Shown here: positions 11,031 through 22,594 of the stretch, piece by piece
Layout of the letters: the number at the start of each line of letters is the position of its first letter
How positions within the stretch are numbered: the stretch's first letter is position 1
Source: Prochilodus magdalenae
Lineage: Eukaryota; Chordata; Actinopteri; Characiformes; Prochilodontidae
Length of the DNA stretch: 64,000 nt
NCBI GenBank assembly: GCA_024036415.1
Contig: JAMWET010004998.1
Span: 438,001-502,000, forward strand
Direction of reading: 5' to 3'
Notes under the pieces: model-generated
What the model saw: only the letters and a program-made list of their open reading frames with translations
Database searches by the model: none
What the model was told of the DNA's origin: nothing
Translations under genes and position numbers: made by a program

Positions 11031-12900
11031 TCATTTAACACTTATCATGAGAGCAGTTGTGGCCACTCATGTGCCTATGATGCAGTCAGGTTATAAACCT
11101 GACAGAAATTAGTCACAATAACCACTTCAAAAAAAAAACTGCTGAGTTGACAGAAAGCAACTTTTTCAATGATCTATGAGCGATGAGTTTTTTAGATGTT
11201 GAACCATTGCTGTGAACATTTGATTGCATTCAGCCACAAGATGGCAGTGTGTTAAGACAACATGTCAGTGTTGTAAGATGCTACCAGTTTCCTTTTTTTC
11301 TTTTAGGATTTGACACAATCATTCAATTATTTCTATCCTGTCATAAAGATGGCATAGTTTCATTGTTTGACTGAGTGGCGCCGATGGTCAGGTGGTCTTT
11401 CTTTTAAGTTATTTCTGTTTGCTCAAAGCTTTTTTGACTTTTACCTGTGCCTCAAAATTCATGACTATTAAGATTTTCACCCAGGAGTTGATCAACTGAC
11501 TGCACTTACAGCTTTTGAGACAGCTATGGTCTCCATTAACAAGCACTCCTGTTTGTGTTCCTAAACAAGCTCATTTGAACATCCAGAGAGATCAGTAAGT
11601 TAAAGAAAACAAAATGAAGAGAAAGGGCCAAATCCCTAACAGAAACAAATATCAAGAAATGACCAGATCTGCATCAAATGTGTGTCCAAAAGTGTCATAT
11701 AGCGCAAAACATTCCTTCCCAGAAGGATGTTAAAATCTCCAAATTTGATATATGAATATATGGAGATAGCTGAGAGTAGTTCAGCAAAGTCACCAGCAAA
11801 TATATTTGCAAGTATTTTGGAGGTCAGTAAATGGTTAAAATAATGGTAGTGCTCTTCTATGTGACACAGAGGTATTCAAAAGAAATTCATTTCAAAAATG
11901 TCTTTGCATTTTAACTCCCCGAGTCATAACTCCTCCATTCTTATTGGTTCTGCAGATATTAATAAACTTGAAGTTTGCTGGTGCTGTCTTGTGGAGAACA
12001 GTAGCACGGCTGCCTTCTGCTAACCATGTTTAATAATACCAAACAGAAAATCTAATTTATTGGATATTATAATGTTATTAACCAAAATTATTTGTTGGTA
12101 GATAATAGTAGAGCTGCCTTTGTAGAGATAACAGGAACCCCATGGCCAGTCAGAGGTTGTGATAATACGGGTAACACTTTCAACAGGCTTATTTCATATA
12201 CTGAATAGACTCGATACCTATTTCTACTCAGCAAAGGATTTCTACTGTAGCTTGGATTCTTAACCCACACAAAACACCCAGGGTGCTATTAGAATTCTGT
12301 ACCCTCCTGCTGCAATCAGCTACAAAATTTATGTTGGAGACATTTTGGGGACCTTTAAATCTAACTGTGTCTTTGTAAAATTCTGAATGTATTTTTGGCA
12401 CAACATGTTCCAGCCAGTGAAAGGAGGGATATATGGTTATAACCTTTATGTTCCCTTCTACAACCAACAAACTCAAAACCACCTATACTTAATGTCCCTA
12501 ATCTATATTTCATTTTTCAGTCTTTTTATGCTTGGGAAGTTCCCAAGAACTTCCCAGCCTTCTTTATGGTCTTTCTGTTCAACCTCTTCTGTGCTTGTAC
12601 CTCTCTGCTCCTTTTAAAGGCTCATGCTGCTGATGCCAAACCAACTTCTACAGGCTCCAATTATATAGTAGCTCTCCACGGACAGTTTCCAGAGACAGTA
12701 TTGGGACAATAACAGCTAAGAATTTCAGATGTGGTCTACCTCCAATGTTGACACACCAGGTTCAAAAGCTTGTCAGATGTGGCAACAGTAGCCAAGGAGG
12801 TTTGGATTTAGCTAGGGGTCAATCGAAGTGGATGTTAAGCTTCACGTTTTGTGGCATCAACCTCTCAAAATGAACCACATCCTATTTCAGCTTCGAGGCC
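11031..12900. other. Unassigned DNA
   Basis: No domain-bearing frame and no repeat family recognised. The overlapping frames on both strands at 12088-12617 look incidental. Confidence 0.4.
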
Positions 12901-14300
12901 AGCGAGTGAAACATTTAAAGATGGGTAGATGAGAATGACGGCTGTCATGTAGCTTGAAATGATGTTTTGAATGTGTTTTTTTTTTCCCACTGGAATCCCT
13001 TTGAGCACAGATGGGCCAGCAGAGATGAAAGCTGGGGATAAACCCTACAGCTGCCATTCAAACTGATGCTGCAGCCGCCTGCACGCGCTTTGATAAGGGA
13101 GAGGACAGTGTTGGGCCCACTGGAGCCTGCTGGAGAAGAACTACCAGGTTGGGCTCCAATCGAAAATACATCTCCTGGCTGAATTTTACACAGCACAGCC
13201 AGTCAATGCTCTTAAACTTCAAATGGCAGCCTGGCATCTGCCTGTGACGTGTAATCAAATATCGACAGAAGAGTTTTTCAAGATGATCGGGGGGGTCACG
13301 TTCTGAGACAATGAGCGCTGACCTCTTATACAATCTGAGGTATGACCCAGTTACTGAAATAACAGTAAATCCATGATGTGAAATATAAGACGCCATTTGA
13401 AAAATCATTTAACTCATTTCACTTTTAGTGCCACCGAAAGAAAGAGAGGGACATGTTAGAGTCAAGGCAAGGTCAAAGGCACTGTAGCTAATTTATCCCG
13501 CTTCACTGATATGCTGACATTTTATTAAATGGTAATGAAAGAGTATAAATATTCAGGTGTCTGAAAGCAAGAGTCAGTTCAGTTCAGCCAGATGCATCTG
13601 CTGGAGAATATGAAGGCCTATACATATTCAAAGTTGGCTGTGCTGCAGTATGTTGCATATTTATGCCTGTTCTTGTCAAGTAATTTCAAGGGTACCGAAG
13701 CTGTATTAATTAGCTTGCACAGTACTTCTCCTGTTTGTTGCCCTGTCACTTCTTGCGTGTACCCTAGAAGCCCTGCTCATCTTCTCAAAAGCAAAGCCGT
13801 GCGCAAAGCTTTGCATTAGCTTTCGTTTTTATCCTCTGGAATACACTTGTTACCCGAGGCAATTTTAGCCTAAGAGCATCAATAAATTGCAGATTTGACA
13901 AAAAGGCTCAGAGTCGTGACAAATTTATTGTATGTAGTCATCCTCTCTTCCTCCCAAAAGCCTGAGTGTAAAATATTGTAAAGCCGTGATAAAACTCCCA
14001 CAACGAGGTTTAATATTAGCTTGTAATCAATGTGTCAAAACGCTGCTGATTTAGCGCCCTCTCTGTGTTATGACAAGGGCCTAAGATTCACACTGTTGCA
14101 TTTGGGACCTAGTGCTTTGATGACACACGCATTAAAATGACATACAACGCATTGATTACGAGGTACTAAAAGAGGTAGGATGTGCTCGTTTTCATCTCTG
14201 GTGTCGGGGGAGTGGTCGAGAGAGTAATGAACTGTTTTAGTCCATACATCAGGGCTAAATTATACAATCTCTATAAAAGCGGCCCAGCTGTTACATATTT
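12900..14300. promoter_or_regulatory. Candidate conserved non-coding cluster
   Basis: A repeat-poor, moderately GC stretch with dense TTAAT/ATTA cores, for example 13680-13720, 13800-13900 and 14000-14160. A 116-codon minus frame at 13058-13408 lies inside it, but the peptide shows no domain and the frame has no exon context. The regulatory call is inference. Confidence 0.28.
13592..13819 (+). CDS. Small open frame downstream of a TATA-like box (tentative)
   Basis: A 75-codon frame begins at an ATG about 50 bp after GTATAAATA (about 13540). Its first 35 residues include a hydrophobic run, KLAVLQYVAYLCLFLSS, that would pass as a signal peptide. The rest has four Cys and a basic tail. No known family is recognised. 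The sequence sits in a candidate non-coding conserved block, so a chance frame is the likelier explanation. Confidence 0.1.
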   Translation: MHLLENMKAYTYSKLAVLQYVAYLCLFLSSNFKGTEAVLISLHSTSPVCCPVTSCVYPRSPAHLLKSKAVRKALH

Positions 14301-15074
14301 GCAGTTGGAAAGGCATAAAAACACACTTCAGTTTTAGGTGGTTGAATTGAAGCAGGGATGGTATAAACTTCAGGGTGTTACAGTGCTGCTGCTGGGTTTT
14401 ACAGGGTGGCAACAGCAGTGGACAATTAATTACAGCTAATTTAGTCTGTTTTTTATCATTTCATCAAAAAAGTCTTTCTAAGTGGGCCCAGTGGTGCTAC
14501 CCTATTTATCTGTAAGCTGCATAATTGAATCTGTATTTCCAGTCCTGAGGGGTGCGGTGTTGCACAGTTAAATCTTGTCCATGCTGTAACACATCTGATT
14601 CTATGTGACAAATAACTGCTGCAGTGAGTTATACTAGATACTAGAGCAAAACACTAAACTGTTCAGAGCTGCAGGGTTATGGAGATAAGAATGCAGCAGA
14701 TCTACAGTATTCACAGCACTGTTTGATACTGTCTGTTTAAGAACGTTATGGCTAGGCTGATAACGAATGAACCTGCCTAGCATATAGTTAACAAATTGAA
14801 ATCCACCCCTTATATAGCACTGACATGTGCATGCCAACATACAGAGCCCAGGTCTTCAGGTTCACCATTCTAAAGGAAGACTATCAGATGCAAGAGCTGT
14901 AAATAACTTTGATAATAAATTATGATATAATTAATATGCAGATTGTTTTACTTTAACATGTAAATAAAATTGCTTACATCGTATTTTAAGTATAATAACA
15001 AATTTATTCAAATAGGTTACACTGGATAATCCTAATTTAGCAGCATCTTATGTCTTCAGAAAATGAATAATATA
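14301..15074. other. Unassigned DNA
   Basis: Nothing recognised. 14880-15050 is AT-rich. Confidence 0.4.
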
Positions 15075-16107
15075 GACTGCCTGGCCATAAACAAAGGTCA
15101 CCAGCTTCAAAAGTTTCAGCTGGCAACAAGTTATTTAACCCTAACTGATGCAGTGAGAAGCTTCTCACTCGCATCCTGTGGTTGCGGAAAATATGTTAAT
15201 CTGTTAAGAAGGAAATCAGGTTAAGAACTGTTCAATGCATTATTGAAAAAATGGAAGGATAGTGGGGAGACATCACCTTCGAGGAAAGAATGTGCTTGGA
15301 AAAATATTGAATGATTGTGATCTTTTGGTGAAAGAAATGACCTCAAGGAAATATTTATTAGTGAAAGTAAGAGCATTTCCACATGCACAATGTGAAGGGA
15401 ACTCAGGGACTAAACAGGTGTATATCTTTAGGAAAACCACTTGTCAGTGAGGCTAACCGGCAAAACGGCTTCAGTTTGCTAGGAAGCATGAAGATTGGAC
15501 TCTGGAACAATGGAAGAACGTCACATGGTCTGATGTGTCCAGATTTACTCTGTTCCAGAGTGATGAAGTGAGAAGAGAGGCGGCTGAAGTGATGTACATA
15601 TCATGTCTAGTGCCTACCGTACAAGCTTGTGGGGGCAGTGCTATGATCTGGAGCTGGTCAGGTCGAGGTTCAGCAACATTATGTGCCCGAAAAATGAGGT
15701 CAGCTGACTACCTGAATATACTTAAGGACCTGGTGATTCCATCAGTGGATTTTTCTTCCCTGATGCCGTGGGCATATTCCAAGAAGATAATGCAAGGCTC
15801 AAATTGTGAAAGAGTGGTTCAGGGAGCATGAGACCATCATTTTCACACTTGGATTGGCCACCACAGAATCCAGACCTGAACTCCCTGGGAATCTTTGGGA
15901 TGTGCTAGAGAAGACTTTGCGTTGCTCCAAATCTCCCATCATCAATACAAGATCTTGAGGAAAAATTACTGCAACTCTGGAAAGAAAGAAATGTTGACAT
16001 GGCAGAAACTTGTGTAAATTATGCCACAGGGAATGCGTGCTGTGACCAAAGCTAAGAGTGGCTCAACAAAATATTACAGTGTGTGACCTGTTTTTGCCCA
16101 AGCACTG
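15075..16107 (+). mobile_element. Tc1-like transposon family C, near full length, inactive
   Basis: Imperfect terminal inverted repeats of about 30 bp begin GACTGCCTGGCCATAAACA at 15075 and end with TTTGCCCAAGCACTG at 16107. The element is flanked by TA at 15073-15074 and 16108-16109, the Tc1 target duplication. Inside, WSDVSRFTLFQSDE (about 15524-15565) carries the first catalytic Asp. QEDNARL (about 15780-15800) is in another frame and carries the second. DWPPQNPDLNSLGIFG (15853-15900) has Gly where the third catalytic Glu belongs. Length, about 1.03 kb, is short for Tc1. Several frameshifts and stops make it dead. Its deleted relative is at 55171-55642. Confidence 0.85.
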
Positions 16108-16254
16108 TATATGTTCATTATATTTGTCTTTGATGCCTAACATTCCACTGCTGGGCTTTAATGTCTTACCTTTTTAGGTGTAGGTGTGTTCATGTGACCC
16201 TGCCATAAAATGTACAATGTCCTTTTTTTTGTGGGTGTATGGTGTCAGTGACAT

Positions 16255-16985
16255 TTGGACCATATTGGTTAAGCTGTGGTTCAGGTGAGTCTCTCCAATG
16301 GTAAAGCTCTGGTTTAGGTGAGTATCTACATTGCTTAGTCTCTGGTCAGGGTGAGCTTCTCCAGTGGTCAGTCTGTGGTCTAGGTAAGTATTTTCATTGG
16401 TGAAGGTGTGGTCTAGATGAATATCTTCACTGGTGAGGCTGTGATCTAGTTGAGCCTCTTCATCTGTTAGACTGTGGTTCGTGTCTTTTCTTATGTGAAG
16501 CTGTGATCCAGGTCAATCTGTTTATTGATGACATTGTGGTCTGAGTGAGTCATTTCACTGATAAAGCTGTGGTCCAGGTCAGTCTGTTTATTGATGAATC
16601 TGTGGTCTGGATGAGTCTTTTCATTGGTGAAGCTGTGGTCCAGGTCAATCTGTTTATTGATGACATTGTGGTCTGAGTGAGTCATTTCACTGATAAAGCT
16701 GTGGTCCAGGTCAGTCTGTTTATTGATGAGTCTGTGGTCTGGATGAGTCTTTTCATTGGTGAAGCTGTGGTCCAGGTCAATCTGTTTATTGATGAATCTG
16801 TAGTCTGGATGAGTCTTTTAATTGGTGAAGCTGTGGTCCAGGTCAATCTGTTTATTGATGAATCTGTAGTCTGGATGAGTCTTTTCATTGGTGAAGCTGT
16901 GGTCCAGGTCACTCTGTTTACTGGTGAAGCTGTGGTACAGGTAAGTCTCTCACAGTATTTGTGTGGACCAGGTGAGAGTATGCAA
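16255..16985 (+). repeat. Minisatellite with 33-bp unit and 66-bp higher-order period
   Basis: GCTGTGGTCCAGGTCA-type motifs start at 16500, 16566, 16632, 16698, 16764, 16830 and 16896, exactly 66 bp apart, then at 16929 after 33 bp. Each 66-mer is two diverged 33-bp halves. Neighbouring 66-mers alternate between GACATTGTGG and GAATCTGT forms, hinting at a 132-bp layer. Upstream, 16255-16490 holds degenerate 30-36 bp units. The period is a multiple of three, so frames stay open on both strands (16677-17000 plus, 16682-16990 minus). These need not be genes. Many units contain AGGTGAGT or AGGTAAGT, which resemble splice donors. Confidence 0.9.
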
Positions 16986-18789
16986 CGCAATGCAAGTTAA
17001 ATGTGATTGTCTCTGTAGGTGAGTGTGAATGTATATCCAGGTGTAAGTAGTCTTCTTCTTTAGTCTCAGTGCAGGTGTGTGTGGGTGTCTGTGTGATGTA
17101 GAGTGGATGAGCTGCTGCTCATTAGTGTTCTAGCTTCACCAACTAAGATAACGAGCGCATAACAGGGTCTGTGTTTAGGGTCACAGCCTGACTTTCCTCT
17201 CCAGAGAGACAGCACACACACAGCACAGTGAAGAATCTCATCCTCACACTATGTCTGAAAGCTCTCTCTCTCTCTTTCTCCCTTCTCTCTGTCTCCCTCT
17301 CTACACTTCACATTGGTTTTTCCACTGTAGTCATTTGTCTCAGTCAAATCACTGAGACATAATCATTCAGCTTCTGAGCGAGAGTTCAGCTCCTTCCCTT
17401 TAATTTAGCAGCTCTGGAACCTGTTACGGAGTTAGAGCACAGCTACATTTGAAATGCAATTACAACCTATTATTGTTATGAGATACATTCTTGGGGATGG
17501 ACCCCCATTACAGAATGGGTCAGGTAGGTGCAGTCTGAGTAATAAGAAAGAAGGCAGGACTTGATTAAAAACACAAAGGCTGGGGAGACCTCTGGAATTT
17601 GTCTTCTTTAATCATAAACAGAAGTCTGAATTTCTGCACTGATATGTTTTATGCTGTCATGGTTATGAATGTAGAAGCTCTGACACTGGACTGATTTTTA
17701 ATGGCTTTTGGGTGGCACTGGTGCAGGCATAATACATAGACAAGGTTGTTTTTCTGTGAAACTTTCTTGCAAAGAACAATCAACCTTGGAGGATAATTAC
17801 ATTCAGAGCTATCTAATATTGTTGGAATGGAAAGTATGTTTAAGTCATGACCACTGATACTGATAGGATGCTCCAAAGAAGTGTCATTGATGCCATGACT
17901 TTAAGAAGCCCCCTGTTATCACTTTTGTATGTGTACTGTGGTGGTAGATGCCACATGGGCACCTAAGCTGGCAGTACACTTTAATGACAAAAGACCTAAA
18001 CACTACTGAAGTACTGCTGAACAGTTGTAAGCCTATTTAAAAACTTTAAGGAGGATGCTAGAGTGGCAAAATGCTTTTAAGCTGGCAGTGAAGAGTCAAT
18101 GCCATTACATCAATCAAAGGACAATTAAACAAACAGCAATGAAGGCAGTGAATTAAGTAAGAATGCTACAAAGGGAGGAGCTGGCAGGAGTGTGGTGTAG
18201 TTGGCAAAGAGAAAATGGCTAGATATTGCATTGTGTGTAAACAAGCAAAAGAAAACTGAACTTTCCTACTCCATGCAATAATGAAAGCAACTATATGACA
18301 TTTCTAACATATGATGTGGTGACAGGGAGTACTATTTAGCAGCTGATCCACACTATGATTAAAACCACTACCTCGTTTTGGCCTAAGAGTTGTCATTTGG
18401 TTTCAAATGTCAGTTTAGTGCAGAGGCTATTTGTATAGCGTTGATATAAAATGATTGATGCAATTGAATCTGTAGGACAGATGGATCTGTGTGTATTCTG
18501 AATGAATTATTAGACCCTGTGGAAGAAAACCTTCTTAATGCTCAGATCTAGCTTCCATTATTTCATAGAGTGAATGAAATGAATGTCTACTGCATTGTAA
18601 GCTGTTGAGTAGAATCATCAGATAAGGGGGTTATTTGTACCAGGCCTCCAGATTTCTATTACAGCATAATACAGAAATGTATTGCTATATTGTGTATATC
18701 CACTTCTAACAAGAGTGATGTCCAATATGTATTTAAAAATAGCATGGCCACAATATCTCTGGTATGCATGCATCACATGTTTTCATGTT
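16986..18789. other. Unassigned DNA with a CT-rich tract
   Basis: 17258-17303 is CT-rich. 17100-17420 is repeat-poor. No gene or transposon motif seen. Confidence 0.4.
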
Positions 18790-19174
18790 TGTCACATCCC
18801 AGGCTGCTGTTTCTCCTCCCTGCCCACAGAGGTCACCCTCACCGGAATTTTAGTCCTGAGTTTCCCACCTGAGTGCAATCAGAGGCCATTTTGTAGCTTT
18901 AAAACCTCCATGTTGTCCTTTGTTCGGTGCGAAGTCTTGTATCGGTTTACCCTACATTTCTGAGCGGTTCTTTGTGTATCTTGTGATTTTCTGGTTTGAC
19001 CTCTGCTTTGTTTCTGGTTTGTGTGTATTGGATCTCGGTTGTTGGGCTGCATTCTTGCGGGATTATTGGACGGTTTCTCTGGTTTTGACCCTGGACTGTG
19101 TTTGGACTTTGGTTATCTTCTTATTAAAACCTGCGCTTGACTCCTCACCCTGGTTGTGGATCCGGTTCATGACA
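18790..19174 (+). mobile_element. Solo LTR with 5-bp target duplication
   Basis: The block starts TGTCACATCCC and ends GGTTCATGACA, so it has TG...CA ends. It is flanked by the same 5 bp, ATGTT, at 18785-18789 and 19175-19179. ATTAAA near 19122 would serve as a polyadenylation signal. The interior has the TTTGG/CTGG-rich texture common in teleost LTRs. There is no internal retroviral-type gene beside it, so it is best read as a solo LTR left by recombination. The superfamily (Gypsy-like or other) cannot be told. Confidence 0.7.
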
Positions 19175-20035
19175 ATGTTGTTCTCTAGTGCTTTTTTTTT
19201 TTGTATGTTTTCTAGCATGTAATTTAAATATGTAAAAGTAGGTCTATATGACAACAACCATTATAACACCAACAGCCACACTCAACAAATCATCATCATT
19301 ATGTTCTCTTATGCCTTAATTTTTAACAATATTATCTTTCATGTTAAATACATAAATAAAAACATATACAAAATAACTAACTCACTATTTTATTATACAT
19401 TTGTGTTTCTAGATCCTTTAATCACTGCGAATATTGAGTTGGGGATCCCTTACAAAGTACAGTATTCTCACTTACTCAGACACTACACCACTGGAATAAT
19501 GATGTGTTGGCATAAAGCTCACAGTGATGAATATGAAACCCATTGTCTGTAATAACTGTGTGCTTTTCTAACAGGACTTTCGTACAATATTTAAAATGTA
19601 GCCTGATCCTTTCTTGGTAGCCTGTACACATACAGTACAATTTTTGCTGCTTGTACCCACTTATAAGCAAAATGAATAGAGTTAATATAGTTTATTCTTA
19701 TTTAATTTACATTAAATATTACTTATATTATATTATTTGTATTTGTCTTCTTTATCCTTCAGAAGTAAACAGACTGTTATTGTTACTGTACCTTTTTGCC
19801 AGGTATAAGTATGGAGTAGGCTAAAGAGATTCAAACATAAAACATTTATTTCGAATATGAATTAGTATGATCAGAGATCATTTGAAAGCATTTAATTACT
19901 CACAGGTTTATTACAGCTATATTTAATTATATCACATTTCCAGTGGGTCAAGCACTTGTCTCTACGAAAAAAAGATATCAAGAAATGAATGACTTTCAGA
20001 TTCTTCTGACTGAGCAAAAATGTCATGATTAGTTA
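19175..20035. other. Unassigned AT-rich DNA
   Basis: Small frames at 19301-19670 have no domain. Nothing else recognised. Confidence 0.4.
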
Positions 20036-20850
20036 GTTGGGAGTGCACTATGGCTGTATTGAAAAGTCTGCCTTTAGAGCCAGTGTATTTTGCCCTTGAT
20101 ACCATGAGAAAATACAAATACAACTCAGCCAAGACCTTGGAAAAATGTGGACATCCACAAGTCTGGTTGCTCCATGATTAGAATTTCCTAACAAATGAGG
20201 TTATAAAGGTTTATATTAAACACTAAGACATACTGGACAGGAGGTAGAAGAAGGTAGAAGTTAGCAAGTTCTGCTTTAACATAGCCTGTCCCTACTCTGA
20301 GACCAGCTGATGTGGAGAACCGTTGCTTATGCTACTGATGCAGCCGAGACATGTCATAGATCACTTCTCGCCATTTCACTTGATGGTAGATACTAAATAC
20401 ATTCGTATTACCTGCCAACCCAGCACAGTATAGCACAAGTAACACCTGTACACAACTTTAAGCTAACAATAATTTATTTACAGTTAAAGTCTCCCTTGCC
20501 CGAAAAAGTTCCACAAATGGTCGCTCTCCATTACCACAAACCAGTAGTAGGTTGCTACAGTATTGGCCATCACAAAGTCCTGGCCTGAATCGTGTGTACA
20601 GTTTGTGAACTAAACTCAAAACACATGTCCAAGCAAGGAGACCCTACAAATCAATGGCACACCATTAACATAAACAGAAATGAGCAAAATGTCTAGCAAA
20701 GTACTGTGAGAAGCATGTGACAGGCTAGCCCAAGCATGTGATTTAAGCTAAGCTGTTGAAAGACAGGGCCACTAAATAGAAACAAAGTGTATTTAAAAAT
20801 TTGCCCAACTAATAAACTGATATACATGTGAAACTGATATCACTTACGGA
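20036..20850 (+). mobile_element. Tc1-like (Sleeping-Beauty-like) transposon remnant
   Basis: The left part contains a block like QLSQDLGKMWTSTSLVAP (about 20120-20175). The right part reads LQYWPSQSPGLN at 20554-20590, then QARRP, then AKYCEKHVTG and a final RATK at about 20770. This matches the order of the C-terminal third of Sleeping-Beauty-type transposases, including the PSQSPDLN box (here PGLN). The Glu-bearing segment is degraded and the central catalytic region between 20260 and 20480 is missing. Stops are frequent, so it is inactive. Confidence 0.7.
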
Positions 20851-21415
20851 AAAGTATATACCATAAAAGTCTTAAACTAGGAAATGTACAGAAACATGAC
20901 ATTGAGTTATATCTTTGGATGAGGTCTAACATTGCCTTAATTGTAAATGACCTTTGTATTGATTGGTTGCCCTTTTTTGTGCCTCGTTCAAAAAGCAGTC
21001 CAGGCTGAAATGTCAAATCAAACTGGGACAATAGGAAAATAAGCTTCTCCTTTTGGATGTGTGATTGCTTTGGAACACTATAAGGATGCATTTGCTTTCT
21101 GACAGCCAGGAAGAGTCTAATGTTTAATCATTTTTCCAGCGTCATTCGCTGCTGAATTCAATAACTGCTGCAGACTGTCTGAAGTAACGGCACTCCATAA
21201 TACTTTGTTGTGACAATACTGTTGACTGAATGAACGGGGCAGTCAAATGCAAAATGTGTTCATGGTTGTGACATCAACAAGCACAACAAACATATTCAAA
21301 AAGGGGTTGTTTTTGCACTCTCATCGTCAAAGAAATAGTTGAAGGAAGGAAGTGTTGGATTGTAATGCTATTCAGAAGAAAGATAAAGGTAAGCAGGAAC
21401 AATAAATAATAAATA
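20851..21415. other. Unassigned DNA
   Basis: An 83-codon minus frame at 20840-21091 has no domain. Nothing else seen. Confidence 0.4.
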
Positions 21416-22015
21416 TAGACTGATTGGCTAAACTACACATACAGAAGTACTAACGCAACATACCAGCTGTCCCAACATGGTGTTGTAGAACTTTCTATTA
21501 GTATCTGCTATAATCCATCACATGCAGCTTCAATAATTTGGCACAGTTCCTGCAGGTTTTGTGGGGAAGGGTGGTGGAGTAAAACCTGCCCTTCTGGACG
21601 TGTGAAGCATGACGACAAAATGTTCATCAACGCTGATCATGGTGCTTCCACACATGGCTTCATTGGTCATCTCCACTAAGACAAAAGTGGGACTCATCAC
21701 TGAAGATGACCTGCTACCATTTTGAGTCACTCCATGCCAAGCCATTCCAGTCTTTGTCGATGTTGATGTGGTGTTAAGGTCAGTTGTTGTAACTGTCTGG
21801 GTGTAATGTAGTATGGTGTTGTGCAGCTCCTTGCCAATGGAGGGCATCACTGCTTGCTCAATGTCCGCAATCATGGCTGTTGGATCGGTCAAGTACAGTG
21901 ATAAGCCACATCCTTCCTTAGGTTAAACTTAAATCATTTGCATGTCTCACAATGTCAGACCTTCTCACCAAGATTCATTCCTGACAGTAGATGCACTCTG
22001 GGTGCACTCCATTTA
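21416..22015 (-). mobile_element. Tc1-like transposon family A, copy 2 (internally deleted)
   Basis: Read on the minus strand it opens near 21985 with a leader shared with the copies at 22600 and 53795. LTDPTAMIADIEQAVMP (about 21895-21850) is the N-terminal DNA-binding region. QVIFSDESHFCLSGDD in another frame (about 21705-21660) holds the first catalytic Asp. The text then jumps to PQNLQELCQIIEAA (about 21565-21525), so the segment carrying the second Asp and the Glu is deleted. The 3' end, AGTCTA read on the minus strand, is at 21416-21421. A 120-codon frame at 21530-21892 crosses the frameshift and is not a functional protein. Confidence 0.8.
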
Positions 22016-22594
22016 GCGAACCACGAATAGGATCACCTGTAGAAAAGAATTTTCTACATCCAAGAATTTTCCCTTCATCCTTGTTCCCTTCTTTCTCCAT
22101 CACTGGCTTTGCAGATAGAAGACATGCATTAAGAAAATAGTATGAGCATCTCTAGACTGTCTTGTTTCTGATAAAATCTGCCACCTGCAGTCATAGTGAT
22201 GAATGGCTTCAGTTTTACATTACTGAGCACTAAAATGTTTAGACAACTCTCACAGTCTTTAGAGCAACACTCAGCATGGCCAAAGCAATCAGCAAATTCT
22301 TCTCTCTTTTTCTCAGAATGACTTCAGTGTCTTCTTCATACTGGCTAACGAACTGATATACCTCCATTAAGCATATATGATGCAAGAGTGTCATTGAGTG
22401 AACATTGATGTCGCCCACATCCAGAAATTTGACCATACCATCACAAAACAGCAGCTGTTGTTCATCCTCATGGAGATATTTCCCACTATTCGGTATGTTT
22501 TATTCACAGGTGACTCTTATTTTGTCCTGTATAACTGAGAACCCCCTACCACTAAGCATTATACTTACCCAGCCAGTTAACACTGGTTATTAAA
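22016..22594. other. Spacer between two inverted family A elements
   Basis: About 580 bp with a 65-codon minus frame at 22239-22436 (motif QYEEDTEVILRKREKN) that matches nothing I know. The boundaries of the two flanking elements on this side are blurred, so some of it may be transposon 5' sequence. Confidence 0.4.

Noticed and set aside
13058..13408. 116-codon minus-strand frame
   Set aside because: No recognisable domain, and it overlaps a second long minus frame in another phase. It lies in a block better explained as non-coding.
16255..16985. CRISPR-like regularly spaced repeats
   Set aside because: There are no unique spacers; units are contiguous tandem repeats in a vertebrate-type sequence.
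16677..17000. Overlapping 100-codon frames on both strands
   Set aside because: A tandem repeat whose period is a multiple of three keeps both strands open; no independent evidence of coding.
21530..21892. 120-codon minus-strand frame, the longest non-repetitive one
   Set aside because: It is a frameshifted read-through of a Tc1 transposase remnant; the true motif SDES lies in another frame.
22239..22436. 65-codon minus frame between the two family A elements
   Set aside because: No match to any transposase or host family I know; too short to call.
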